Part shown: positions 1-7,208 of the stretch, one piece after another
Layout of the letters: every line of letters starts with the position of its first letter
How positions within the stretch are numbered: position 1 is the first letter of the stretch
Assembly (NCBI RefSeq): GCF_003049575.1
Contig: NZ_PYWI01000006.1
Location: 94,742-158,741 of the forward strand
From: Lysinibacillus parviboronicapiens
GTDB taxonomy: Bacteria > Bacillota > Bacilli > Bacillales_A > Planococcaceae
Reading direction: 5' to 3'
DNA: 64,000 nucleotides
Notes under the pieces: generated by a model
Told to the model about the DNA's origin: nothing
Database searches by the model: none
What the model saw: only the letters and a program-made list of their open reading frames with translations
Program-made: the position numbers and the translations under genes

Positions 1-386
1 GTTGCAGTTACAGTAGTTGTACCGACAAGCGTAACACCAAGTGTTGCTGTAAATGAAGCAGAAATAGCCGTAATATTACCAGGTCGTGGAACTGAAAAAG
101 CTTCTGTTACAACACCCGATAAGTCAATAGTATTACCAAGAATTGTTGGACCAGGAATCGCAGTACCGAATCCAATTAAACTAGGTGCAGTAATTAAACC
201 AGTAGCTAATGATGCCAAAATAACAGTTGTGATACCAGAAGAGAAAGGAATGATAGAGCCAGTTGCTTGAGGCGGAAGAATACATGCAGCATCAATCGCT
301 ACAAAAGGTCCAAGTGCACTACATTCATTATTACAACTAGATGAGCAACCACAACCACCATGATTCATAAAATTATTTGCACACAT
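1..386 (-). CDS. BclB-like exosporium protein, C-terminal domain (partial)
   Basis: This is the N-terminal 128 codons of a gene that runs off the left window edge on the minus strand. The ATG at 386-384 follows a strong GGGGGTG ribosome binding site. After a Cys/Asn/Gly-rich head (residues 1-24, Cys at 2, 12, 14, 18 and 22) the protein enters an Ile/Thr/Gly-rich domain containing ILPPQATGSIIPFSSG, LIGFGTAIPGPT and TIDLSGVVTEAFSVPRPG. This resembles the C-terminal trimerising domain of the BclB family of Bacillus exosporium glycoproteins. No collagen-like Gly-X-Y repeat separates head and domain, so it would be a stalkless version. Location on the spore surface is inferred from family and from the neighbouring spore-like genes. 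Confidence 0.75.
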   Translation of the reverse strand, partial: MCANNFMNHGGCGCSSSCNNECSALGPFVAIDAACILPPQATGSIIPFSSGITTVILASLATGLITAPSLIGFGTAIPGPTILGNTIDLSGVVTEAFSVPRPGNITAISASFTATLGVTLVGTTTVTA

Positions 387-532
387 TTTTTTACACCCCC
401 TTTCTTCATTATTCTATTCATTTAAGAATGGGGAGGGAGGGCAAATATCTTCATAGTGGCTACTATATTTGAAAACAGGCTTTATTTAAGAAGGCTCCTA
501 TCACTAGATTAGTTCCTTAAACAGCCATAAAA

Positions 533-566
533 AGGTCCAATACGTATCTTTTGTACATATTGGACG
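533..566 (-). terminator. Terminator of the repeat coiled-coil gene
   Basis: On the minus strand a 12-bp stem (GTCCAATATGTA pairing with TACGTATTGGAC, one wobble) is followed by CTTTTTAT. It lies about 60 bp past the stop codon of the minus-strand gene ending at 624. Confidence 0.7.
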
Positions 567-623
567 GTTTAAAAAATTAGTGTTGATCTCATGTATTTAT
601 GCCCTATACCCCACAACTTATAG

Positions 624-2054
624 TTAACTCCATTTTCTAAAGAAATTGAAAAACGAATTCTTTTCTTTCTTATTTTCCTTATTTTCTTCTACAGTTGGCC
701 CTGCTATAAGGTCAGGTTGCTTGTTTACCTCTTCAAGTGGTAGATGAATTTCATCGACTTCCCCTGATGAAGCTTCAAAAACTTTGAAATCATGTGCTGC
801 GGTTGCAGAAGAATTATCGGAATAGACAGGTTCATTTAGTTTTTCAAAATTTTTATGGTGACCCGGTTCGTGAACTTGCTGAGCAATGGCATCATTGCTA
901 GAAGCATTCACCTGTTGAGCATTGACATAGTCGTCAGGTTCAATAGCTTGCTGAGCACTTACATGGTCGTCAGGTTCAATAGCTTGCTGAGCACTCACAT
1001 GGTCGTCAGGTTCAATAGCTTGCTGAGCACTTACATGGTCGTCAGGTTCAATAGCTTGCTGAGCACTTACATGGTCGTCAGGTTCAATAGCTTGCTGAGC
1101 ACTTACATGGTCGTCAGGTTCAATAGCTTGCTGAGCACTCACATGGTCGTCAGGTTCAATAACTTGTTGAGCACTCACATGGTCGTCAGGTTCAATAGCT
1201 TGCTGAGCACTTACATGGTCGTCAGGTTCATGTGTTTTTTCAGATGCTACATCATTGACAGATTCATTAACAATAGAAGAATTTAAGACGTTATTATCGA
1301 TGGATTCGTTGTTAATAGCAGGCAAAACAGTTTTAGGATCGTAAATACTAACGGGTATTTCCTGTGCGTCAGTAGCCTTTTTAAAATGGAAGGTTGATTC
1401 TACAGTGGTATTTCTGTATAGGCCATTATAGATTTGGCTTGGGTGCGTATTTATCGATTGAAAGTATTGTTGATTAAAATGACGTTCTTCGGGCTTATTT
1501 CCCTGTATGTCATTTCCTGTAGAAGGTATTCCATTGTTTAAAGTTAATTGCATCGTTGTTGCTTTTCCTGCCAAACTCTGGAGCAATTTATAAGATGGCT
1601 GTTTTGATGTAATAGTGGATTGGTCTGGTGTCTGTGTGATTCTAGGATGCCTTTGTGAAGTGTTTGTCGTCGTAGGAGAATTTTTTTCAATGGTAGGTGC
1701 AGCTAATGTGGCTGGAGCTTCATTAACTTCAATTGTTAGTAATCGGTTTAAAACTGTAAAAATTTCTTGATTCATTTCGTCAATGGTTTGATTCAAGGAC
1801 TCAATTTGTGTCGATAGCAGCTTTATTTGATCCTCATATCCCCTGATGTGTGAATTTTGCTTATCATCTAATGTTTCTGTGAGCCCTTCCAAATGTGCCA
1901 TTTGCGTTTTTAGTCCATCAAACTCGTTTTTCATAAATAGAAAATCTTCAATTGACGTCCCCATTTTTAATGAAGTTAATGTTTCCCTGTAGGAGTTGAT
2001 TTTCTGTTTTAATTTTTCAATTTCTTGAGTGGAGTACAATTTAGAGTCTTCCAT
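624..2054 (-). CDS. Coiled-coil protein with 12-residue tandem repeats
   Basis: I do not recognise a named family. The 476-residue protein starts at an ATG with a good AAAGGGGTG site. Residues 1-110 are a charged heptad-rich coiled coil. Residues 110-270 are polar, Thr/Asn/Gln-rich and probably disordered. From residue 276 there are eight near-identical 12-residue units (EPDDHVSAQQAI type) plus a ninth variant (EPDDYVNAQQVN) and a decayed tenth. The C-terminus is basic and aromatic (KEKNSFFNFFRKWS). There is no signal peptide. Neighbouring exosporium-like genes suggest a spore-coat or spore-associated structural role, but this is only context. Repeat number is likely to vary between strains. 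Confidence 0.7.
   Translation of the reverse strand: MEDSKLYSTQEIEKLKQKINSYRETLTSLKMGTSIEDFLFMKNEFDGLKTQMAHLEGLTETLDDKQNSHIRGYEDQIKLLSTQIESLNQTIDEMNQEIFTVLNRLLTIEVNEAPATLAAPTIEKNSPTTTNTSQRHPRITQTPDQSTITSKQPSYKLLQSLAGKATTMQLTLNNGIPSTGNDIQGNKPEERHFNQQYFQSINTHPSQIYNGLYRNTTVESTFHFKKATDAQEIPVSIYDPKTVLPAINNESIDNNVLNSSIVNESVNDVASEKTHEPDDHVSAQQAIEPDDHVSAQQVIEPDDHVSAQQAIEPDDHVSAQQAIEPDDHVSAQQAIEPDDHVSAQQAIEPDDHVSAQQAIEPDDHVSAQQAIEPDDYVNAQQVNASSNDAIAQQVHEPGHHKNFEKLNEPVYSDNSSATAAHDFKVFEASSGEVDEIHLPLEEVNKQPDLIAGPTVEENKENKKEKNSFFNFFRKWS
906..1229 (-). repeat. Nine 36-bp in-frame tandem repeats
   Basis: The unit is 36 bp, encoding 12 residues, and is repeated nine times without interruption. Copies differ by single, mostly synonymous changes such as acttacatgg/actcacatgg and one Ala-to-Val change. 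A degenerate further copy runs to about 870. The near identity points to recent expansion by slippage or unequal recombination. Confidence 0.95.
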
Positions 2055-2254
2055 TGCATTTCACCCCTTTCAGTCCTTTAATATTTTATTAAAAATATTG
2101 TCTTTCTGTTACAAATACACCGGTCCTTTTCAACATTTAAGTTCCTCTTTAAAAGGAGTCCTTTGTAAGTAAACATGATGCATAACGATATGTGTGACTT
2201 TTAATAAATATCATGCAGAACTATTTATTAGCCCATGCACTTATAGCTAGAATA

Positions 2255-2263
2255 CATATGCTA
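2255..2263 (+). promoter_or_regulatory. Possible sigma-K type -10 element
   Basis: The string CATATGCTA matches the late mother-cell -10 pattern CATA-N3-TA and lies 39 bp before the start codon at 2302. The upstream AC half-element is badly spaced (about 14 bp), so this is suggestive only. Confidence 0.3.
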
Positions 2264-2301
2264 CAAACGAAAGATAAAAAACTTATGGAGGTGTCAAAAG
2301 G

Positions 2302-2940
2302 ATGCAAGATATTATGCCATCCCAGGCGCAGGAACTAATTTGTATAAATGTCGATAAGGTATATGACTGGATTGTAAAGGAAATGTCATTTGATATTTCT
2401 CCTACAGGACCAATTACTTTCCCAGGCGTAACACCAGGGACTATTTTGACGGGTGCAACAGTTACATGTAGAGTAATTCCAGCAGCTACAAATCCAATTG
2501 TTATCTTGAACCGTGAGAATCGCCAATTCTCTATTGATGGATCAACAGTTTGTCTACAGCATTTAAACATCCAAAAGAATTTCATTCTTACGATTGTTGT
2601 TACTTTACCTACTGGTACTGTTTTCACAAGCACAGAAATCCCGGTTTCACGCTGTGAGCAAGTTACATTATGTGCACCTAAAGGGACAGATGTAGAAATT
2701 TTATATACGGATTTAGATTGCTTCGTATGTACAACTGGAACACTTACAGCTGGAACAGGTACAATCACGTTTTCTGCGTTAACAATTACTGTAGCTGTTT
2801 GTCAAAGTATCCAATCTACTTTCCCAGTTACTGTAGAATTCTTAGCAACTTTCTGCGAACCAAGAGCAGATTTACCATTCTCATGCCCAACTGCAGTACG
2901 TCCAAAGCAATGCTCTATTATTTTCCCAACTGGCGGTTAA
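2302..2940 (+). CDS. Cys-containing KVYDW-motif protein, putative spore-surface protein
   Basis: The 212-residue product begins 12 bases after a GGAGG site. Near the N-terminus it carries CINVDKVYDWIV (residues 14-25), a motif I associate with small secreted or spore-associated proteins of Bacillales, but I cannot name the family with certainty. The rest is Thr/Val/Ile-rich and predicted to be beta-strand, with ten Cys residues spread through the chain (for example LDCFVC, LCAPKG, SCPTAV, KQCSII). No signal peptide or membrane segment is seen. A possible sigma-K element upstream and the neighbouring BclB-like gene support assembly into the coat or exosporium, where the Cys could cross-link. 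The gene is monocistronic, with its own terminator. Confidence 0.6.
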   Translation: MQDIMPSQAQELICINVDKVYDWIVKEMSFDISPTGPITFPGVTPGTILTGATVTCRVIPAATNPIVILNRENRQFSIDGSTVCLQHLNIQKNFILTIVVTLPTGTVFTSTEIPVSRCEQVTLCAPKGTDVEILYTDLDCFVCTTGTLTAGTGTITFSALTITVAVCQSIQSTFPVTVEFLATFCEPRADLPFSCPTAVRPKQCSIIFPTGG

Positions 2941-2974
2941 TAGTGCTAACGCATAACAAAAAGTCATATCTTGA

Positions 2975-3000
2975 AGAGAGGGTAATCCTCTCTTTTTTTT
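2975..3000 (+). terminator. Intrinsic terminator
   Basis: A 7-bp stem (AGAGAGG/CCTCTCT) with a 5-nt loop is followed by a run of T, 35 bp after the stop at 2940. Confidence 0.85.
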
Positions 3001-3104
3001 CTGTTTAGGGCAGTGCTGGCGGATTAACTAGGGGCAGGCGCCTCGATAGTTGTACTTTAATGTATTTGGTTAAATATCCTATACAAAAAAAGGAGGCCGT
3101 AATT

Positions 3105-3680
3105 GTGAAAACTGGCAGAACGAATGTAGAAGAGAAAATTAATGAAATAAAAGAACAAACAGAATTATACGTCAATGAAATTAAAAAGATGGTTGAGGGA
3201 CTCATTATTCCTGATACGGTAAACATTATTAGTTATTTCACTTCTTCGTTCAATATTTCTTATGATTCTGAACAGGAGAGCTTATGTTTGGGTTCGTTCC
3301 ACATTCGAAACATTGGCAATCAGCCACTCACAAATCCATATTTGTGTATAAAATTACCCGAAGATTCTCCTTTTTCCTTCTCAGGACGCTATGTGTATGA
3401 ACACTTCAAACAAAATTTAAAAGGGCCGACCAGTTGGGAACGAATAAATGATAAATCAAGTAATGAAGAATTTTGGCTTAAGCCATTAGAAAAAACATCT
3501 CTTGAGCCCAATGAAACCCTTTCATTTTCAAATTTTCAGATTAAATGGTCACATAATTTATCTTATTCAGGAACAATTATGGGGTTTACATATTGCGATC
3601 AGCTAAAAGAGGGGGTTGCTGTTTTAAATCCTATCAATCTCAATGGAATCAGTCGTGGACAGGAGGATGAAAATGAGTGA
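3105..3680 (+). CDS. Hypothetical protein, first gene of a three-gene operon
   Basis: I do not recognise this 191-residue protein. I chose the GTG at 3105 because a perfect AAAGGAGG lies 8 nt upstream; an in-frame ATG at 3060 has no ribosome binding site. Residues 1-30 are a short charged helix (EEKINEIKEQTEL), and the rest looks like a beta-rich domain with LGSFHIRNIGNQPLTNPY and conserved-looking aromatic residues. It is cytoplasmic by sequence. The last codons overlap the next gene by 8 nt, so translation is probably coupled. Position next to spore-surface genes is the only hint of function. Confidence 0.65.
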   Translation: MKTGRTNVEEKINEIKEQTELYVNEIKKMVEGLIIPDTVNIISYFTSSFNISYDSEQESLCLGSFHIRNIGNQPLTNPYLCIKLPEDSPFSFSGRYVYEHFKQNLKGPTSWERINDKSSNEEFWLKPLEKTSLEPNETLSFSNFQIKWSHNLSYSGTIMGFTYCDQLKEGVAVLNPINLNGISRGQEDENE

Positions 3681-3975
3681 GTTAGATGACAAGGAGCAAG
3701 ATGTTGTAATGGAACACATCATCCACCAATTTTTGAAAGAACAGCGTAATAAATTACTGGATAATGGAAAGGTAAATGATAATAGTTTTGCATTTCTAGA
3801 AAAAACTACACTGAATTTACTGTTAGCCTATCTGTTATCGGGAGAAAGCCGTGGTAAGAGTGAAATAGCAAATGAAGAATTTGAATTATTGATCTTAAAA
3901 CAGCTTGACGACATCATGGACACTAACCAAAAGCAATTTGAAGAGATCATTGATTTACTTAGAGAAATTACGTGA
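3673..3975 (+). CDS. Hypothetical small helical protein, second gene of the operon
   Basis: The protein has 100 residues, starting at the ATG at 3673, 6 nt after AGGAGG and overlapping the end of the previous gene by 8 nt. It is charged and almost entirely helical in appearance (VMEHIIHQFLKEQRNKL near the N-terminus, ELLILKQLDDIMDT and FEEIIDLLREIT at the end). No known domain was recognised. The overlap with the upstream gene and the close start of the downstream coiled-coil gene suggest the three products act together. Confidence 0.65.
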   Translation: MSELDDKEQDVVMEHIIHQFLKEQRNKLLDNGKVNDNSFAFLEKTTLNLLLAYLLSGESRGKSEIANEEFELLILKQLDDIMDTNQKQFEEIIDLLREIT

Positions 3976-3989
3976 TAGGAGGTACCAAT

Positions 3990-4835
3990 GTGGATAATGA
4001 GAGCGTTAGAAATAATGACCCTATTCAGCTACAACAAATGATTATTTTTTTAAGAGCAGAATTAGCCAAGTATAAGAATGAAGTGGAAAGACTTAGAGAT
4101 AGCGATTATTATTCACTAGTACTTCGGCTAGAACGAGAGAATGTCCAATTAACAAACCGAGAAAAAGAGCTTACACTGGAGCTCATCAAGTTAAAGAGAG
4201 AATTAGAAAAAGAGGTAACGCAATATCAAGAAGATATTCAGATGAGAGAAATTCAACGAAAGAAGCATGTTTCTTCAATTGAGGCTCTCTTGAAGGATAA
4301 AAATGATTTGCGCATGGAAAATGAACAATTAATGGGAGCGCTAAAAGCCGCAGAGGACGAATTGAGGTCATTTAAAAAGGAGAGGCAGGAAGTCATGGTG
4401 GCAGATTATAAAACTGCTATCGAAAATCTAGAAAATAAGCTAATTGATTTTACGGAAATAACAAACAAACAAATGGAAAATATTGTTGAAGAATTGGGAA
4501 CGACTCGTAGAGAACTGAGTGGGTCCGATAATATCAATTACTATTTAGTAAAAGAGATAGAAGAAAAAAGAGTAGAAAATGATAAACTTTTGAACGAAAT
4601 AGCTGAATTAAATCATCATATTGAACTTCTTTCAAAGAGTAACCCTTCCCTTTTAAGTGGAAAAAACATTCTAAATTCTCAAGTTTTTTCTGACTTAGAT
4701 GCCCAAGTAAAAAAGATACTAGATCAATCTGTAGGTTTCGAAGGACAGTTAGATGCTAAATTGCGTATTCTTGATGACTTAGAACAGAAGTTGAATCAGC
4801 TTGCTATTGAAATAGAAGTCAATAGAACAATGTAA
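3990..4835 (+). CDS. Long coiled-coil protein, third gene of the operon
   Basis: The GTG at 3990 follows AGGAGG (3977-3982) by 7 nt and gives a 281-residue protein. An out-of-frame ATG at 3988 shares the same site but opens no long frame. Nearly the whole chain from residue 10 to 215 is heptad-patterned and rich in Glu, Lys and Leu (for example LERENVQLTNREKELTLELI), a long coiled coil. A shorter helical segment closes the protein (LEQKLNQLAIEIE). There is no membrane segment. It ends in a strong terminator. A scaffold role is inferred from shape only. Confidence 0.65.
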   Translation: MDNESVRNNDPIQLQQMIIFLRAELAKYKNEVERLRDSDYYSLVLRLERENVQLTNREKELTLELIKLKRELEKEVTQYQEDIQMREIQRKKHVSSIEALLKDKNDLRMENEQLMGALKAAEDELRSFKKERQEVMVADYKTAIENLENKLIDFTEITNKQMENIVEELGTTRRELSGSDNINYYLVKEIEEKRVENDKLLNEIAELNHHIELLSKSNPSLLSGKNILNSQVFSDLDAQVKKILDQSVGFEGQLDAKLRILDDLEQKLNQLAIEIEVNRTM

Positions 4836-4893
4836 TTGGGAAATGTATTATGCTTAGAGAAAATTCTATTACTATAATTTTCATACAACGATT

Positions 4894-4939
4894 GGACTGT
4901 TGCAAAAGTAATGATGGACACTTTTGCAATAGTCCTTTT
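4894..4939 (+). terminator. Terminator of the three-gene operon
   Basis: A 15-bp stem (GGACTGTTGCAAAAG with CTTTTGCAATAGTCC, one wobble pair) is followed by TTTTA, 58 bp after the stop at 4835. Confidence 0.85.
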
Positions 4940-5057
4940 ATACGCATATAATTATAAAATTTTTCCTTCAAAGAGCGGGTAGTTGAGTGATGAGGTGAGT
5001 TAACTACCCGTAAGTAACGGTGCAACTGATTTCGATGGGCACATAATCTGTTTTACT

Positions 5058-5207
5058 TTATTTTGTTTCTCTGTGTAAGGTAACTTTTTTCAAACGAGGT
5101 GAATATTTTTTGAGTTCTAATCGTTCAGGGTTATTTCTTTTGTTTTTTGTAGTGATATAATTTCTATCTCCTGTTTCAGTACAGGCTAGTGTAACTTGCA
5201 CACGCAT
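5058..5207 (-). CDS. rpmG: 50S ribosomal protein L33, zinc-independent (C-minus) form
   Basis: This 49-residue gene on the minus strand contains the L33 signature [20 protein letters not shown] (residues 15-34) and ends HRETK. Zinc-binding L33 has two CxxC pairs; here the first pair is ACTET (only Cys9 remains) and the second is YSPRL, so zinc cannot be held. Such C-minus paralogues replace the zinc-containing form under zinc starvation. The start ATG at 5207 is preceded by AAGAAGG. A Zur-box palindrome lies 22 bp upstream, and the divergent neighbour is a zinc-type COG0523 GTPase, which supports zinc control. Confidence 0.93.
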   Translation of the reverse strand: MRVQVTLACTETGDRNYITTKNKRNNPERLELKKYSPRLKKVTLHRETK

Positions 5208-5226
5208 AACAATGCCTTCTTTCAAG

Positions 5227-5241
5227 TAGTAATAATTACGC
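5227..5241. promoter_or_regulatory. Zur box upstream of rpmG
   Basis: The palindrome GTAAT-A-ATTAC (5229-5239) within TAGTAATAATTACGC matches the Bacillus Zur box (TCGTAATnATTACGA) at 13 of 15 positions by eye. It lies between the divergent rpmG and the GTPase gene. Confidence 0.8.
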
Positions 5242-5283
5242 TTTACAAGATATTATTTTTGCTTTTCTTTGTCAATAAAAAAT

Positions 5284-5310
5284 AAAGAATGTTGCATATT
5301 AACATTCTTT
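5284..5310. repeat. Perfect 10-bp inverted repeat between the two Zur boxes
   Basis: AAAGAATGTT and AACATTCTTT are separated by 7 nt. On the minus strand it is followed by ATTTTTTATTG, so it could act as a terminator-like hairpin or as another operator in this divergent promoter region. Confidence 0.6.
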
Positions 5311-5333
5311 GTGCTTTAATTACAAAATATAAA

Positions 5334-5348
5334 TAGTAATGATTACGA
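5334..5348. promoter_or_regulatory. Zur box upstream of the COG0523 GTPase
   Basis: TAGTAATGATTACGA contains the palindrome GTAAT-G-ATTAC (5336-5346) and matches the Bacillus Zur box at 14 of 15 positions by eye. It lies 21 bp before the chosen start codon. Confidence 0.85.
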
Positions 5349-5368
5349 TTTGGGAGTGGTTAAAGAAC

Positions 5369-6562
5369 ATGACAAAGAAAATTCCAGTTACAGTTTTAAG
5401 TGGTTATTTAGGTTCGGGGAAGACTACCATGATGAACCATGTCCTACAAAATGAGCAAAATCTGCGTGTCGCAGTGATTGTCAATGATATGAGCGAAATC
5501 AATATTGACGCTGAGTTAATTGCGAATGGGAGTGGTATTTCACGAACTGAAGAAAAATTTGTAGAGCTATCAAATGGCTGTATTTGCTGTACATTACGTG
5601 AAGATTTACTGCAAGAGGTAGAGCGTCTCGCAAGGCTTGGGAATATAGATTATATTTTGATCGAATCGACAGGCATTAGTGAGCCAATTCCAGTTGCACA
5701 AACATTTAGCTATTTGGATGAGGAACTTGATATTGACCTCACAAAGTTTTGTCGGCTCGATACAATGGTGACTGTAGTTGATGCCAATCGTTTCTGGCAT
5801 GATTTTCAATCAGGAGAGAGTCTGTTAGCACGTAAGGAAGCAGTAGGTGAATTAGATGAGCGGGATGTTGCGGATTTACTGATTGACCAAATTGAGTTTT
5901 GCGACGTCCTTGTCCTGAACAAATGTGACTTAGTGTCAGAGGTTGAGCTTGCAAGATTAGAAAGAATTCTACGTGCATTACAACCAGAAGCCAAATTAAT
6001 TCGGACAAAAAATGGTGTTATAGAGCCAGCAGAAATTTTAAATACAGGACGTTTTAACTTCGAACGTGTATCTGAATCTGCTGGTTGGTTAAAAGAATTA
6101 GAGCTTGGGCATGAAAATCATACACCAGAGACGGAGGAGTATGGCATCACTTCGTTCACCTATCAGCGTAGAAAGCCATTTCACCCACTGCGCTTTGTGG
6201 AATGGTGTGACAATATGCCAGCATCTATTGTCCGTGCTAAAGGAATTATCTGGAGCGCAAAACATCAGGAAGTGGCATTATTACTGTCACAGGCTGGCTC
6301 CTCCGCAAAAATCGAGCCTGTTTCCTATTGGGTGGCAGCTTTACCTGAAGCACAACAGCAGGATGTCTTTTTACAAAGCCCGGAAGTATTAAAGGATTGG
6401 GATGCGCTATATGGTGATCGTTTGACACAACTCGTCATTATCGGTATTGATTTAGATAAAAAGGCAATTATACAAGAGCTCGACGCTTGTCTCTTGTCTG
6501 ATAAAGAATTAAATGAACCATGGGAGAATTTAAAAGATCCATTCAATTGGGAATGGAGTTAG
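5369..6562 (+). CDS. zagA: COG0523 GTPase, zinc metallochaperone (YciC/ZagA type)
   Basis: I chose the ATG at 5369 (after GGGAGTGG) because the in-frame ATG at 5339 lies inside the Zur box. The 397-residue protein has a Walker A GYLGSGKTT (12-20), the metal-binding CICC motif (71-74) that defines the family, EST/TG after strand 3 and NKCD (184-187), followed by the CobW C-terminal domain from about residue 270. Length matches B. subtilis ZagA (YciC). Family members use GTP hydrolysis to deliver zinc to client proteins when zinc is scarce. The divergent C-minus L33 gene and two Zur boxes support a zinc role rather than cobalt (CobW) or nitrile hydratase. Confidence 0.9.
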   Translation: MTKKIPVTVLSGYLGSGKTTMMNHVLQNEQNLRVAVIVNDMSEINIDAELIANGSGISRTEEKFVELSNGCICCTLREDLLQEVERLARLGNIDYILIESTGISEPIPVAQTFSYLDEELDIDLTKFCRLDTMVTVVDANRFWHDFQSGESLLARKEAVGELDERDVADLLIDQIEFCDVLVLNKCDLVSEVELARLERILRALQPEAKLIRTKNGVIEPAEILNTGRFNFERVSESAGWLKELELGHENHTPETEEYGITSFTYQRRKPFHPLRFVEWCDNMPASIVRAKGIIWSAKHQEVALLLSQAGSSAKIEPVSYWVAALPEAQQQDVFLQSPEVLKDWDALYGDRLTQLVIIGIDLDKKAIIQELDACLLSDKELNEPWENLKDPFNWEWS

Positions 6563-6654
6563 AGAAATTAATTAGGTTGTACCATTCCATATCAGAGACA
6601 CATTACTCTTTCTTTTGATCGAAATGGTTATAGATAGGCTCCTACAATATAAAA

Positions 6655-6679
6655 CTACCTCAAATTACTTTTGAGGTAG
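6655..6679. terminator. Bidirectional terminator
   Basis: A perfect 10-bp stem (CTACCTCAAA/TTTGAGGTAG) with a 5-nt loop lies between the convergent GTPase and methyltransferase genes. It overlaps the stop codon of the minus-strand gene. T tracts occur on both sides. Confidence 0.85.
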
Positions 6680-7207
6680 CTCCTTTTTAAATATCTTGTT
6701 ATAGTTTGTTGCTTCACGCAAGGCCTTTTCCTCAATAGGTATTCGTACGGAAAGCATTGTAATATTTAATAGTGTGAAGCAAAACGCTGTAAAGTAAGCT
6801 TGAAACATAATTGGTAGTAATAGAATTTCCAAACATACAACAGCATAATTAGGATGGCGCATAAATGTATATGGCCCCTTTTGTACAACTTCCGCACCGG
6901 GTAAAATAATAATTTTTGTATTCCAAAAAGGCCCTAGTGAATGGATGCACCAGATTCGTAATGCTTGCACGGCAATAAATAATAAAAAAAATAATGGGAA
7001 TAAGGGCGAGAGTCCACTATTATTCGTGCTTACTTCGACAATTAAAAATAGAAAAAAACTGACATGCATGGCCACCATATAGGGATAATGCGATATCCCC
7101 ACTTCATACGCACCTTGCGAAATCATCCACTTTTCATTGCGTTTTGCTATAGAGACTTCTGTCAATCTTTGTAGAATGATAAGAATCAAGATAATATAAA
7201 AAAACAT
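6665..7207 (-). CDS. bpsB: Isoprenylcysteine methyltransferase-family alkylpyrone O-methyltransferase
   Basis: The 180-residue integral membrane protein starts at an ATG preceded by AATGGAGGGAG; only one base separates it from the stop of the polyketide synthase gene, so the two are translationally coupled. It has about five hydrophobic segments and the ICMT-family signature GPYTFMRHPNY near residue 115, followed by EEKAL. In B. subtilis the equivalent bpsA-bpsB (ypbQ) pair makes and O-methylates alkylpyrones. The same pair order and coupling here strongly support that role. A longer in-frame start at 7282 would lie inside bpsA and is not needed. Confidence 0.88.
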   Translation of the reverse strand: MFFYIILILIILQRLTEVSIAKRNEKWMISQGAYEVGISHYPYMVAMHVSFFLFLIVEVSTNNSGLSPLFPLFFLLFIAVQALRIWCIHSLGPFWNTKIIILPGAEVVQKGPYTFMRHPNYAVVCLEILLLPIMFQAYFTAFCFTLLNITMLSVRIPIEEKALREATNYNKIFKKELPQK

Positions 7208-7208
7208 G

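Noticed and set aside
906..1229. CRISPR array
   Set aside because: The units are contiguous with no spacers and encode an in-frame peptide repeat.
855..1286. Open frame of 143 codons on the plus strand across the 36-bp repeats
   Set aside because: It is antisense to the coiled-coil repeat gene, has no ribosome binding site and owes its length to the repeat unit being a multiple of three.
5339..5368. Upstream start for the COG0523 GTPase
   Set aside because: The ATG lies inside the Zur box and has no ribosome binding site.
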